64,000 nucleotides of DNA, taken from NCBI GenBank assembly GCA_037074765.1, contig JBAMDO010000033.1, forward strand, positions 288,605 to 352,604, in the 5' to 3' direction. This stretch comes from Mansonella perstans. Its lineage: Eukaryota > Nematoda > Chromadorea > Rhabditida > Onchocercidae. Below, one piece after another: positions 10,880-24,358 of this stretch. The notes below the pieces were generated by a model. That model had not been told where the DNA came from. It made no database searches and saw only the letters and a list, made by a program, of their open reading frames with translations. A program made the position numbers and the translations under genes. Positions within the stretch are counted from its first letter, which is position 1; each line of letters opens with the position of its first letter.

Positions 10880-12290
10880 ATGACCAAGCAGTCTTATTCA
10901 AGAAGAGCTGCTTGCTCCAAACCGAAAGCGCCCAGAAAAAGTGTTCATCATCAGGTTGACTAGTCGCATTCAAGCTGTCAAACAGAAGTTGTCTGTCTGT
11001 TGTTGTCAAACAAAGAAAATGAATCAAAGGCATAATCTCTCTCCAAAATTATTTTCCAAATTAACACTTGAGTGCTGGCGAACGTCATTTCGCTCCAATT
11101 GCCCACGAATTTTTCTACTCAAAATCGACATAGCTACTCTCAGCTGGTTCAGCGAGTTGCCGATTACCCGCTCTATTAATCAGGCAAACCTAAAATTGAA
11201 CGATATCTCTCACAAAATGGCTTCATGATCAAAAACTCCACTATATCCAACTTGACAATTTGCTAATAAGCATTCCACACACCTTCCATTTTGGAACAAG
11301 CAAGATGTTGTTGTCATTAGCGCATATGTTTACACTTTACAAACTGACCCTACAGGAAGCAAATTCTACATTGACCTATTGCCTTACTCATATCGTTTCT
11401 GCAAATGGTAAAATCATAATTCTTGACAACTTCAACTTTCGAGAAGATCGAAACTTTGCAATCTGAAAAGACGTATTAGGCAAGCATGATGCTAGAACCT
11501 ATAATGACAACAATCGTTTTCTGCTAAAGTTTTATACAAAACAGCAACTTAAGCACATTGAACAGAAAGATAGTTTGAAGACAATCTGAATGCATCCTGT
11601 CATCTCATCGAGGACATCTTAGTGCGCTAAAGGCACATTCTAGGAAGCATCGTTTTGTTGGATGCTATTATCGGCAACGAGATAAACAATAGTAGAATGG
11701 CAAAAGCATACAGAGCCTTCGAAAACTTCATAAAGGGATTCTGAAGAAAAGCATCAGAACTGCTAATTATAGAGCCATTGTGTACTTACTCGTTTATATG
11801 TCTGAATTATGTGTCATCTGAAATCATCATTTGCCTTTCCAATGCTTTCAGCAGCACCTCCCGCTCAATCCTCAACATCCACTGCACTGATCATGTAACA
11901 AATGAGACAGTCCTTCAACCTAGGCAATTTATAACCAGCACTGAAGTCATACTGTTGAGAAGGCACGCAGTTGCGCTGGTTAGTAGCGCACGCCTCTTGG
12001 ATGAAGGATCACTGCCTCCATCAGATTGTCCAATAGATAGATGCTCTGAAATAGCACTTCATCCTACTATCTGTAATGAACTCTAACATCCAGTTAGAAG
12101 ATATGATAATCCATAATCCATTATGATGCCGTCTCCCTTGAGATTATCCTGTCGTAGAATCAACATCGTGAAAAAAAGATCATAAAAAAACCCATGCATC
12201 GCTCACACCACCTGAGCAAATCTTCCGCTTTACCATATGCAAACATATTTGTCTGTTCCGCACTGCCCTTCTTGCGGAATGAAAGATAAA
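10880..12290 (+). mobile_element. Decayed LINE copy 2, endonuclease plus C-terminal end
   Basis: Near 11090-11170 the frame reads KIDIATLSWFSELP, matching the family's '(N)IDIAALSE(T/V)R' step. At 11260-11570 it reads SIPHTF... then VSANGKIIILDNFNFREDRN and VLGKHDARTYNDNNRFLLKF, the LINE apurinic endonuclease pattern around a GDFNARVG-type box (the Gly is Asp here). MHPV near 11590 corresponds to the family WMHPRS. After that the RT core is missing. The C-terminal part follows: SILNIHCTDHVTNETVL near 11860, a shifted QLRW-GH-type stretch near 11960, then a cysteine-rich tail near 12200-12290. Stops and frameshifts make it non-functional. It has the same orientation as copy 1. Confidence 0.75.
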
Positions 12291-12299
12291 ATTTAAGCA

Positions 12300-15200
12300 T
12301 AATAGAGATGGACAGAGAGAAAAAGAAAACTTAATGTAAAAAAAGCAAAAAAAGTGAAAAAAAAACTGAATTTTAGTATAAAAAAGTAATTGATTCATTT
12401 AAAAAAAGATAAAAAAAGTAGCAAAAAATAATTAAATTTCAATTAATTGAAAAATGAATGGCATTATTTATAATAGAAAATGATACTAGCAGTATCAAAT
12501 TTGTTATGAATTCATTTTCAAATACGATAATATGAGAATAGTCTTCATCTGTGTGAAAATTAAAAATTTCTTTTAATATTAAGAATTATTTTTTTCTTTA
12601 ATTTTGATTACATTTTCATTTCGTTCTGTAATTTAAGTCCTTACATACCTAAACAAAAAAAAAAAAATGCTTTATTAGAAGCTAATTCATAAATAAATTA
12701 AATAGACTGCAAGATTATCAATTTTTTATTGAAATAATTGAAATGAGAATTTTAATTAATTTCTTTTTTCTTTTATATATGAAGTGCATACATTATATTA
12801 AAAGCTATCAAATATGCTATAAAATAAAGAAGTAGGAAAAAAATTAAAGTTATCTCATAGAATGAGCATTATAATATCTTTGCAATATCAGAACATCGAA
12901 TATCAAGTATCGATTATCATATATCTAATAATACTATTTAAAATGCATATACTCTATGCTGTTATTAAATACAACATAATATGTCCAAATGATATATTTG
13001 AATGATATATTTCAAAAATCCATTTAATTATGCTAGTAGACAAAAAATTTAAGCATAAGCAAAGAAAACATTATCGAAAATGAACGATCATAAGAAATTA
13101 ATACAAATTAATCATGATAATAAGAATGAAAGCAACTTTCGAAGCCCTAATTAATTCATCCAATTAGTCTACGGAGATTCGAAATTTCTGTTTATTTTGA
13201 AGAAAAAAAGAGGAGAAAAGGAGAGAAAGAGTGAAGAGAGAAGAGAGGCATAAAAAAGCAAAAATGAATTAAAAAAAAATTTTTAGCTGTTTAAAATTAT
13301 TCAATTTATCCGTTCTCAATGTATCAAAAGCTCAAGAATTAAAACAAATTGCATATTTCAGCTAGAAGATTTAGCACACATGTAGCTCTATCATTTGCTT
13401 GTAATTATTTAACAATAAAGTGTCCTGATATATTATTTTAGTTAGCTGGACCCTTTTTGTTTGGAACATAAGACCTAATCTGGCCATACAATCTACCAAA
13501 AAACCATCGAATTTAAAAAAAAAAAGCCAATCGCTGCAAGGTACATATTTCTAGGGTCCATTGATATAGAAACAATGGTTTTTAAAGAGCAACTTGGGCA
13601 AATGCTTCCTCCACATTCAAGTTTGTCTATTATTTTGACAGATGGGATGATAATTAAATTCTGGATAACTAAATTTTGGCATATCTTGCAATTTTCATTT
13701 TGCTGGCATAAGGAAGGATAATATAATTTTAAAATTTGTTGCTTTGCTTTTTTTTTTTAATTTTTTAGTAAAAATAATTAAATTTTGTCATGTGCTTTTT
13801 TTCTTTGTTTTTCTTTCAATTAAATCAACCAAAATGGAATCTGATCAAATCTCCTATTAATTAAACATTAATTAATAAATGGAAACTGATCTAAAATAAT
13901 CTAGTTGAAGTAATTTATAAAAATTCGGCCTTCGCAAAAAAAAGAGTCATTTAAGCTTAGTTACTGTTGCAAGCTATTATAAACCTAATTCATTTAACTC
14001 GCTAGCTGAATCATAGTTTAAACAATACAAAACGGAACAAATAAAATATGCAATGTAAATTTTCTGGAATAAATTTAATATCTCATTACTAACCAGTCAT
14101 TATCGTACATTCATCTCTCTGGTCAACTAGTTAAATGGTTAGGTGGAATTAAATTGTGCGTTATAAATATTTACTATCAGAACTATTAAACCATTAAATT
14201 TCACCTGATAAATTATTATCTAACAATAACTATTTCGTTTTTCAAGATCTCCTTTAAGATCTCCATTATTATCATGCATTAGCCTGGTCATTTCTGGTCA
14301 AACTGGTGAAAATTATTGGATGGGAAAAAAAATAATCCAAACAAAATTTTAAATGATAAACAGACATTTGCTGTTAGAATTATCAGAAGCGATTTGAACT
14401 TCATCCCCGATAAATGATTATTTCGATCCTAAAAAGATTTCTGAGATCAATGGATAAAAGTTATCGATTTAAGAATTACGGCATTAAAATTTTTTTTACA
14501 CTTTGAGCTTGAAAAAAAATGTTTTTTTTTGCACCATCAAATGTTTTGACATTTAAATGAAAAAAACCTGTCGGTTCATTTCTTTCCTTTTTTTAACTTG
14601 CTCTTTTTATTTTCAATAAAATTAAAAATAAAAGTAATCGGGGGAAGAAAGCACGGACAGATAATCCAAGAAATTGTTGTCAAATTGTCTTTTGAAAAAA
14701 ATTAATTAAAATTCAAGTAAACTTTTTTTCCTCAAGGCTAGAAGATAATTAAATAATTTTTTTTATTTTTTTGGCACTATCAAATTTTTACACAAACGAA
14801 TTTTCTCTCTAAAATAATTTTCTTGTGTGTTGACAAGAAAAAAATTATCACATTTAAAAAGTGAATTTGAAATTTAGTGCAACAGACGGTAAAGTTTTGT
14901 CTACTAAAATTTCGCAACACTGTTTTCCATTTATACATCATTCTTTTTCAAAGTTTTTTAAAAACGATAACTTGACGATTTATCATTTACAAATTTAATT
15001 ATGTGAAACTACACTGGGTGAATCCTATCTGAGCAATCGAAATATGAAATTTGACAATTTACTGGGCAAATTTTGTGGGATATTTTCCAGCCTTGTGAGT
15101 ATTTTTTTAATTTTGTCAACAGAAAGAAAAATTTGTCCCAAAGAATTTGGAAATGAATGAATAAACACATAATTTATTGATTACAATTACTTCGATTTAC

Positions 15201-18200
15201 TTACCTAGGCTACAAATGAGTGTATTCGATAAAATTAATTTTAATAACATTTATTTTAATTATAATCAATTAATTATGTTGTAACATTATTCGAAATCAA
15301 ATACGACATTCAAAAATAATTTTGAAATTTTTCGAATTAAAAGAAAAAAATTTATAACTTGCACTTATGCAAATTCACTTTTTTTAAAGATTTATTCATT
15401 TAATTTTTCAAAAATCCCAGAAATTTTCATTCTTCACTATCATTGATTAATAAATCTAATTGAACGATTATAATTATTATGTAATCCATATTTTTAACCG
15501 AATTTCTATTCAAAATTATCTTTTTTGGGGAGTTTTCTTTTTTTTTGATTTATTAAAGTTATAAAAAATGTTAATAATTTTCAATCAATACTTTGTAATT
15601 TTAGTTTTAGCTTATTTTACTGTGTGCTTGGCTTCTCATTCAACTTTTGCCTTAGTTTGAATCACGATGAAATTTGAAATTTTCTTTCAAAAAAAAAAAA
15701 AAAATTTCAGTTTTTTTTTGTAATCGATCATTTATTTATATATTACCATTGTTCATCATTATTGTTTATTACTACTACTAATTATTAATTTATACTAATT
15801 ATTAGTATATGTTCTCAATTTGAATTAATTTCTTTTCAATATCTAATCTTTTTGGGACAAATATTTAAAAAAAACAAAGTTTTTATTTCGAATATTGTCT
15901 TTTTGTTTTTTTAATAGAAAAGTTTAATTGAAAATCGCTGTCATTGCTGTCATATTGTCATTTACATTCAGGGATTACTTTAAACAAGCAATCTATTCTA
16001 CATTTATTCAACAAATTTTTGTTTATCAATAATAATTATCCTAACAACACAACAGTTTAATGAATAAAATTTCAATTGAAATTTTAATAAAATTGGATTA
16101 TCAAATTTTAACAAATTTATTAAATATTTGAATTTCTTTTTCTGAATAAATTATGCTGACATCTTGCTGTGACATCATACAAGGAAAGATAAAAGGAAAA
16201 TTTGAATAATTTCAGTGGCTATAAAATTAATTTACCGCATTTAAAAAAAAAAAAAAAACTAATTCATTTTTTGAAATTTATTTTTTATTGTTCTGGTTAG
16301 CAATAAATCCATTCTGATTGCTATGAGTGAAAAGCTGAAGAATTTTTAAAAATTATTAACCACAACGTTTATGATTTGTGGAATATTTGTGAACAATGAA
16401 TGTGTGCTTAATTGGGGTAGTGATGATTTTCAACAATGTTTTCTTGCCACAGGTTATTTCTGTTTTTTTTCAAATTTTAGTGGCGTTAAAAAAAAATTTA
16501 AAAATTATTTTTATAAAACAAAAAACGAACTAAAAATAAAAGCAAAAGGAGGTTAATTTGAAAATGAACTTCGAGTCAAAAATTTCTTTAATATATTGTT
16601 TAAAAATAAATCTCTGGCCGTTTTATTCACTCATCCAATTACTACTGCTCTAGCTCTGACCATATTTTAATTTTCAAATGGACGAGATTTTCCAATTGAT
16701 GGCCATAACATGCATTTATAAGTGATTTCGTAGCACATTATTAAATGAATGCATAAACTTGATCTAATTAGTAAATCAATTTCTATCTTGATCCATGATT
16801 AGTTGTCTGGAAGGCATTCATGATAAAATTATTATTTACACTTTTTTCTTATTTTTGCTTCAAAATTTCTGTTATTTATTATGATTATTCATAAAGGTGA
16901 TAGTTAGTGAAACTTGTTTTGATCTGTTTTTGCTAACTAGTCAGAGAGCAGTAATTAATGTTATTGCAATTATGGGAGAAATTTACCCTTACTAATTGTA
17001 GTTAATTTTTTTTAATTTCTAAATAAACTAGCAAAAATTTTCTCGAATATTTTTTTGCAGGTTGTTTATGAATAATTATTATTTGAAAAAGGAAAATTTA
17101 GAAAAGCAATTTAATGATTACCTGAGAGAAAAAAATGTTCTAAATATATTTAAAAAGACAAAAATTGAGAATTTATTGTTTGCTTTTTTTTTTTGAATAT
17201 AATCAAGAAAAATTAGCAAAGTTGCATTTGACCCGAATGAATAATCAATTCCAAAGAATGAGCCAAAGGAGCTCATTTTAATCCTTATGAATTCCAAGAG
17301 GATGACTCAAAAGAGTCTATTTGACCCAATGAATAATTTTATTGAAGATTGATCCCCACAAAAAAAAAAAATTTCAACTTACGAAAATTTTAATAAATGA
17401 TTTATAACAATAAAAAAAAGAAAAGTTGACAAATATTTAATGTTAACGTATCCTATATTCTACGAGTTATTCAAATCGAATAATTGAAACAAATTATTAT
17501 TCTCTTTTTCTTGGATTCTTAATTGTCAAAAAATTTAATAATTCTTTTTTACGAGAAAAAATTTACAAATTATCGGTTAATTTTTGTTTTATTTTAAAGG
17601 TAAATAAAAGAAAGATTGCAAATTTGATGGTTAATTATCTTGTTCCATAAATGAATAAATGAACAACGGTCAATTTGCTCGATGAACATTTCAGTATTTT
17701 TCCTCAGAAATTATTTAATAATTATAGCTCATTTGAACTTATCAGATTTGTTTCGCTTAGGAAATGCTGCAAAATATTTGAAATGCTAAAATATAAGAAA
17801 TAGTCTATTAGGAAAAAAGCGTTTCATAGAAATTGCAAAAGTTCCATCAAATTGTTAAGCTTTTTTAAACTGTCAACTCGGAATAATTTCAAAAAGTTCT
17901 TACATTAGAAAATCAGTTTTAATAAAACTCGTTTTTGAAAAAAAAAACACTTGCACAGTAAGTAGAATTGCTTGCATTTTGTCATCTATCATTGACGGAT
18001 GATTGATGGTTTTGTTTGAAAATATAAAAGAAAATTGTTGCGTTTTAACAGTGAGTTATTACCATTCCGGAAAATTTTATTTCTTCATCAAATTATCGGA
18101 CTAATTTTTAAACTGTTAGTTACATATGGTAATTAATGATTGTAATTTCAGTTTTTTTTTTTTTTTTAAAATGTCAAAATGCATTTTTAAATTAATATCA

Positions 18201-18911
18201 CTAATGATGCCAAGCAAGCTCTGTCTAGGAAAATTATGCCAAAAATTAATTTCACCCAAAATTCCATTAATAATTTCAAATGACATTTTAATAATTTCAA
18301 ATGAAATTTTATTTACGATATCATATTAATGGTTTTTTATTTTTGAAGTAATATGAACCGATAAAGAAAAGAGGAAAAAAAGAAAATTTGCCAAATATTT
18401 CACAAGAAGTTAAAATTAATTTTTATTTCCCGAATTTCAAATATGTAAATACATGAAGCGTCGATTGGCACATATCACGAATCATTAACTTTCACCATTT
18501 ATGACAATAATCACCTGTTGAACACGAAAAACAATTAGTAAACAGTAATCAATAAGCAATAATCAATACACCGTTTGATTAAGAGTCAAAAATTCTAAAT
18601 TTAAAGTGACCCTTTAAAAAAACAATGACATCACAAGAGTATGAATCATACAGACTTTTTTATCTAACCATATTAAGAATTTCTAATTGCAAATCAGCAC
18701 ACTGCACGCCAAGAACCTATCAAGAATCACGAGGTAATATGCCTTTAAAAGTGAAACTAATCATGTTTAAATGAGTAAAGAATTCAATGAACAAGATGAA
18801 TATCAAAGTAGAACACAGAATTAATAAAATTCTCAATTAAATTCACTTCAAACGTACCGATTAGTTATATTATTTATGTAAGTGGATTTATTTGAATGCG
18901 CTGATGAGATT
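12300..18911. other. Long AT-rich intergenic region, no supportable gene
   Basis: About 6.6 kb with very high A+T and many homopolymer runs. One frame without ATG near 13532-13733 (IAARYIFLGSIDIETMVFKE and onward) looks slightly protein-like but has no splice context. Around 17240-17330 two imperfect copies of a GAATTCCAA(A/G)GA-type 35-bp segment lie in tandem. No RNA gene or neuropeptide-like exon was recognised, although exons as short as those of flp-22 are easily missed. Confidence 0.45.
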
Positions 18912-21904
18912 TTATTCTGAGTCAATTTTTTTTTCAACACTTTTTTTAACCAAGACATCTTCGTCGGCATCAATTTTGTCGAACAAGTCAGATAATACAT
19001 TGTTGAAAACTTCTTTCTGATCAACGTAAACGTAATGACCAGCGCCATTTATAATCTTCAATGCAGAATTATGATATCCTTCCACGTATGCTCTAATAAA
19101 TAGAATTATCCGAACTAAGAAAGTACCATTATCTTACATCCAAACATGAAACATGCAAGCATATTGAAAAAAAATCTCAAGCTATCTTAAAAGAAACTTT
19201 CCAAACCTATCAAATTAAAAAGAATTCTTATACAAATTTTGAAAACTTTATCAAACCTGAACGTCAACATAAGAATTCTGTCTCTTATTTTGCACTTCGA
19301 CACCTGAAGACGAATCAATCCAACTTTTACTCCCATAGATGAATGTCATTGGTACTTCACGTGGCAGATCAATTATTCTTAAAAAGAAGGCAACAATGAA
19401 TTATTAACACTTTAACGGTGACATCGTCATAAGTAGGTAAGCACAACCAAACAGAAAAATGAAAAAAGAAGAGGAGTTGGTCAGTTTGATGTTCATAAAT
19501 TATACTAAAGACTAACAAATGAGATAATCTATTAACCTTTTAATCATTGGTCTTTTGGCCCAGCCAAATGAAAAGCTCATGTTAGTGAATGCAATTTCGC
19601 CTGAAGGACTTTGAGCATTACACTGATAAAAGTATTCGTAAATAGCATCTGGATCAACACATCGAAAACGAAGACTTAAATCAGGTCGTACAGCTTTAAT
19701 TATTGATACACCTGTAAAATATTTTTGCCACTATTCGATTTTCTCAATTTTTTTTCTTTTTAAATTCAAAACGTACCAATCAAAAAAAACTTACCATACG
19801 GTCCTGCCCAACGTAACGCTGTCAAGGGATAAAAAAGAGACATCGCCCGTGCAGCAACTTTAATCCAAATGGGATGATTTTGCTGAAACTCTATCATACA
19901 ATAAATTACAATAATTTTTAGATAGTTTTTGCTAATAAGAAGTAATAAGAGGTTCACCAGCATTAAATATTTTATATTTAAAAGGGTAAAAAGGGTACTA
20001 AACCTGTGGATGAATCTCTATAGGTTTCTGTGGGAATCCCCATGGATCAACCAAAACTAGATGTCGTACGCGTTCAGGATATTCTAGCGCAAAAGATGCT
20101 GCCAGAAATGCTCCTGTAAATTGGCATGTGGATTTAAACATGCAATAATTCAAAAAAAAATAAGGAAAAAAAAATTCGCTGACCCTATAAAACTATTGAC
20201 TCCCAAAGAAAGAGCCTTCAGTGAAATAATACAAAAACTCTTTCAAAAATACAATTCATACAACTTCTGCAAGCATAACGTGAAATTACTAATTTTTGGA
20301 TTCCAAACATCAATCCAAAAAAAAAGAGGAAAAAACCCTAACCGAAAGAATGGCCTACTAGAATCATTTTGTCAATTCCCATTCCTTTTCTCCAATTTTC
20401 AATTGACTGAACAAACTGCAATTCCGCTAATGCAGGATCTTTGGAAAATGCAGGACGTGATGAACGTCCAAAACCTACAAGCTAAGAGAATATTCAACAA
20501 AAACATGAAATTTTATTCGTTTCTTAAAATTGGAATGTCAACTGAAGATTTCTTTACAAAAGTATGTTATCTGTATTAGCAACCTAATAAATCAAAGCAA
20601 TGAAGTATCCGTTTTTTTGCCAGATCATCAATATTAGCAGCCCATAAGGCTACACCACCAGCAAATCCATGGATAAGAACTGCTGGGACTCGAGCATATG
20701 AAGATGTAGGTGTTTCAGCAGTCACTGTATATATCTGACCAATATTTACCTGGAAAATTAGGAAATGATAAACATACGAAATCGAATACTGATAAAAAAT
20801 AACTACAAATGTAAGAACAGATGTACCATAAAATCCAAAAATGAAACATAAACAAACAACTCATTTAAATATAAAAGATAGTTTGACTTAAGAAAAAAAA
20901 ATACCTTTAAAAATTAAGAACATGCAGATCTCTGATTTACGAAGAAAAAAACATGAAGAGAAAAACAATGCAAGGAATCTATAAGCCGTGGAAATAGAAA
21001 CATACCGGTACAAACTGTGATGTAATTCTGGCTCGAACACTGGAAAATAAAAGAGACTCGCCTGCGGCTAGTGCTTCAACAGCAAACTGACTCCATCGCC
21101 ATCTTCGTCTGAAATTAAGTTTTGTTGAAAAACAATATTAAACTGTAATTTACTATAAATTTGTTATTCACAACATATTTTTACTCCAGATAATATATGA
21201 AGATGAAGCCACATTATCAATATCGGTGAGAATTAACCATTAAATCTAAAACTTATTAAAAAGAAAAAAGTATATAAAGTATTTCGTTGTATCGTATATA
21301 ATATAAAGATTTAATAGTGAATATCTTAAGAACTTTGAAGTCTAAATTTAACTAAACAAATTCATTATGCTAACAAGAATTATCTTCAGGCATTCAAATC
21401 TCTTTATGTTTCAATTTAATACATTGCTTCTTATTGTTCCATTGAGTACGTAATTACTTTAGTAAGATTTACTGCAAGGATATACTCTGCATTATGGCCA
21501 TAGAAAGTATGGTCGATAACTCTGAACCTGTGAACTGTGCGTAAAGCTTAAACTGTTTTGTTTTTAAATCAAGCTTTTTTTCAAAGTAAAAACAAATTGA
21601 TAATGTCTATAAGGTACTTAATTACTTAATTCAGTACGAACAGACCTAAATTACTGAAATTAAAACTATGTAACTATTGTGAGAATGCTTAAAATTATCC
21701 ATTTAATGCAATGAAACTTTGATTAATGATATTGTGCATCAAGCAGTTGATAATGATTTAACATCGAGTTTGTCAACAACAACCTGCAATCAACTCCGAA
21801 ATGGATAATTAATAACTTCAAAATTACTTTTCTACAACTTGCCTGTGCTGATGTCCAGATTCGGTACTGATTTCAGTAACATTATCAGTTTGTTTCATCA
21901 TCAT
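18912..21904 (-). CDS. Alpha/beta hydrolase, ABHD4/ABHD5 (CGI-58) family
   Basis: Nine exons on the - strand: 21904-21843, 21108-21006, 20749-20584, 20474-20343, 20113-20004, 19882-19795, 19711-19537, 19377-19257, 19055-18912. Phases agree throughout and total 366 residues, close to the family's roughly 340-350. Family landmarks in order are the oxyanion-side HGFAGG (82-87), [17 protein letters not shown] [13 protein letters not shown], the nucleophile elbow GHSFG (Ser153), [16 protein letters not shown], and GAGHYVYVD (His326, Asp331). The last contains the HX4D acyltransferase-type motif of this family. ABHD4 and nematode relatives keep the nucleophile Ser, while vertebrate ABHD5 has Asn there; this copy keeps Ser, so it may be a lipase rather than only a lipase co-activator. 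Likely role: N-acyl-phospholipid or lysophospholipid/triglyceride metabolism at lipid droplets or membranes. The first exon is the least certain: it needs a GC donor (AG|GCAAGT) and starts at the first of three ATGs. Confidence 0.88.
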
Positions 21905-24358
21905 ACAAACTTACTTTATCGAAATCTCGCAAGGAATTTGATAAATTTAATTACAATTGCACCGGACAGTTTTTCAGCATTTCAATATACCTTAAAAGTA
22001 GAAAGATAATTAAAATGGCTAAATAGTAAAGCAAACACTTTTTTTAAGGATAACTTTAAAAAAAAGTTATTTGCATGAAAATATCGATAAAATTTCCAAC
22101 ATACAACGGAGCACTATTATTGGTTCTTATAAATACACCAATTATTTGTTATATTAAATTATACTACATAAAATAATGATATATTTCTGCTACCTTTTAG
22201 TCTATATGTATATCATATCATAAAAAATATGCTACTAATAAATTATATTTCCAAAAATAATTTCTAATCATTTCTAATTAATTAAAACAGTATTTCAAAC
22301 TTATTCCCTTAACAGTATTATACCTGTTATAAGAGATATACCACCCATATGATTTTCTATCAAAAATTGATAATCAGAAAGCGTTTTTCTCGGGTCCTCT
22401 TACAGATATTACTTTGTATTTAATAAAAAGAGTTCTGGTTTTCCCGTGTTCTCTCAATAAAAAGAGTTCTGGTTTTCCCGCGCTCTCTCAGAGATACCGC
22501 CTTTGCATTCCACTAAATTAAATCTGGCTATTACACGCAGCAAAAACTCGCAGTAACGTTTAATCGGATCGAAAAAATGTTTCTCTATGTGAAATAAGAG
22601 AGTCAGAGTGTAAGAGAAGGATGAAATAGCATGAAACATAGAGCATAGAGAAACAGGCTGCTCATTTAAATGAAAGCCGCTCATACTGAATGACTATGTC
22701 ATTCGCCTCGGAGATGGATTCGCGGTAGGTCGGTTACTGTCTCTGGTGTATTTGGTGTTTTTTCTTGCTGCGTCTTTTCTCATAACAAAAAAGCAGTACG
22801 TTTTGTGCGTTCTTTATTTTGTTGATCTTTTTTTTTTTTTTGAAATAACTTTCATTAATTTATTATTCCTTTAATTGTGTATTCTATTTCATCTATTCGG
22901 TATGCTTTCCGCAATTCCTTCGTAGTTTTATTTTCTAAGATATTTTCAGAAAGCGTTAAATTTTCATCATTTATCGAGTTAATTTGAAATTTTGAAGATT
23001 GAGCTAGTTTTGTAGGCTTTGTTGTCTTTCAAAATTGAATTAAATTTGATATAATTAACATAAAATATAAGCAAGTTGTAGATTTTATTATATTTCAAAC
23101 TTGAACTTTACTTCATTTAATTGATTTCCGTGATAAATGATTTATATACATATCTCTTCATTCATTTTATTTAAAGTTGTTGGAAGTTCTCATCGCATCA
23201 TTCCAATTGATTTCGTTTGAGAACATATTAAAATTCGAAAATCTTTTAAATTTCACCTTTTAAATATCACCGAAATTTATGGGTTTTTTAAATTGAACAG
23301 TTAAAAGTTAAAATTTTGTTTTATATGTTGTGCATGCATCGCACTTTTCGTACATTGTTTTATATGTTGCGCGTACATCGCACTTTTCTTACATTGTTTC
23401 ATATGTTGTGCATATATTGCACTTTTCTGACATTGTTTCATATGTTGTCCATATATTGCACTTTTCTTACATTGTTTCATATGTTGTGCATATATTGCAC
23501 TTTTCTGACATTGTTTCATATGTTGTCCATATATTGCACTTTTCTGACATTGTTTCATGGTTTCATATGTTGTGCATATATTGCACTTTTCTTACATTGT
23601 TACATATGTTGTCCATATATTGCACTTTTCTGACATTGTTTCATATGTTGTCCATATATTGCACTTTTCTGACATTGTTTCATGGTTTCATATGTTGTGC
23701 ATATATTGCACTNTTTACATGTTGTGCACATATTGCACTTATATTGTTCCATATGTTGTGCATATATTGCACTTTTCTTACATTGCTTTATATGTTGTGC
23801 ATATGTTGCACTTCTCTTGCATTATTTTACATGTTGTGCACATATTGCACTTTCCTTACATTCATGTAAAGCAAACATATAGAAAACTGATTTTATTTTA
23901 CCAGATATTAGTGGGCGTTTTTTGCTTTAAAGAATTGTCCACCGAATTTCATTATTCGAATAACAAGCATATATATTGTAATACTTTTTCATCACTTTTT
24001 TTAAATCAGTTGTTAAGTATTTTAAAGTTTTTAAAACATTTAGCAGTATAGAAATTTTTTCAATTTCAGTTTTAATTAGAGGTTTTCTTTTATCATTATG
24101 AATTATTGAACTCAAACTGCTTTCTCCGTGTATACTATTCATTTGTCTATTTTCTAATTGTTTGAAGCGACAAAAAGTATGCAAATAATTCAAGCAAAGA
24201 AATGCTAATGGAATTAAGTAACTAATTTTCAGATGTTATTCAAGCCAACAATTACACACATACGTTAGGGAATTGAAACGAATAGTAACAGGATTTTATT
24301 TAAGTGCGCAAGTGGTTTAAATGTCTTGCATGAATTTCTCCAAGTTCATCCGGCAAGA
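21905..24358. other. Upstream region between divergent hydrolase and nuclear-receptor genes
   Basis: About 2.4 kb separates the two divergent start codons, so it should hold both promoters. Relatively GC-rich sequence at about 22380-22800 is the best promoter candidate. It includes a tandem duplication in which AAAAAGAGTTCTGGTTTTCC occurs at about 22425 and again at about 22458. The minisatellite at 23316-23865 occupies the half nearer the receptor gene. No exon or RNA gene was recognised. Confidence 0.45.
23316..23865 (+). repeat. 39-bp minisatellite with embedded palindrome
   Basis: About fourteen head-to-tail units of the form CATTGTTTCATATGTTGTGC followed by ATATATTGCACTTTTCT(T/G)A. Nearly every unit contains GTGCATATATTGCAC, an inverted repeat GTGCA/TGCAC around TATAT, and many also carry CATATG. 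Some units carry an extra TTTCATGG insertion (near 23556 and 23681). The 3' units are more diverged and shortened. A single undetermined base lies at 23713, so copy number may be misassembled. The array stays open in several frames on both strands simply because the unit length is a multiple of three. Confidence 0.92.

Noticed and set aside
19056..19092. Longer last hydrolase exon beginning [10 protein letters not shown]
   Set aside because: It cannot be joined in phase. The acceptor TTGAAG at 19056 gives a phase-0 join and restores the family sequence SYVDVQ-IINGAGH.
20121..20579. 152-residue + strand open frame
   Set aside because: It overlaps antisense to hydrolase exons 20343-20474 and intron sequence; the - strand matches a known family with matching splice phases.
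23301..24051. Several long frames on both strands
   Set aside because: They are read-throughs of the 39-bp minisatellite, whose unit length is divisible by three.
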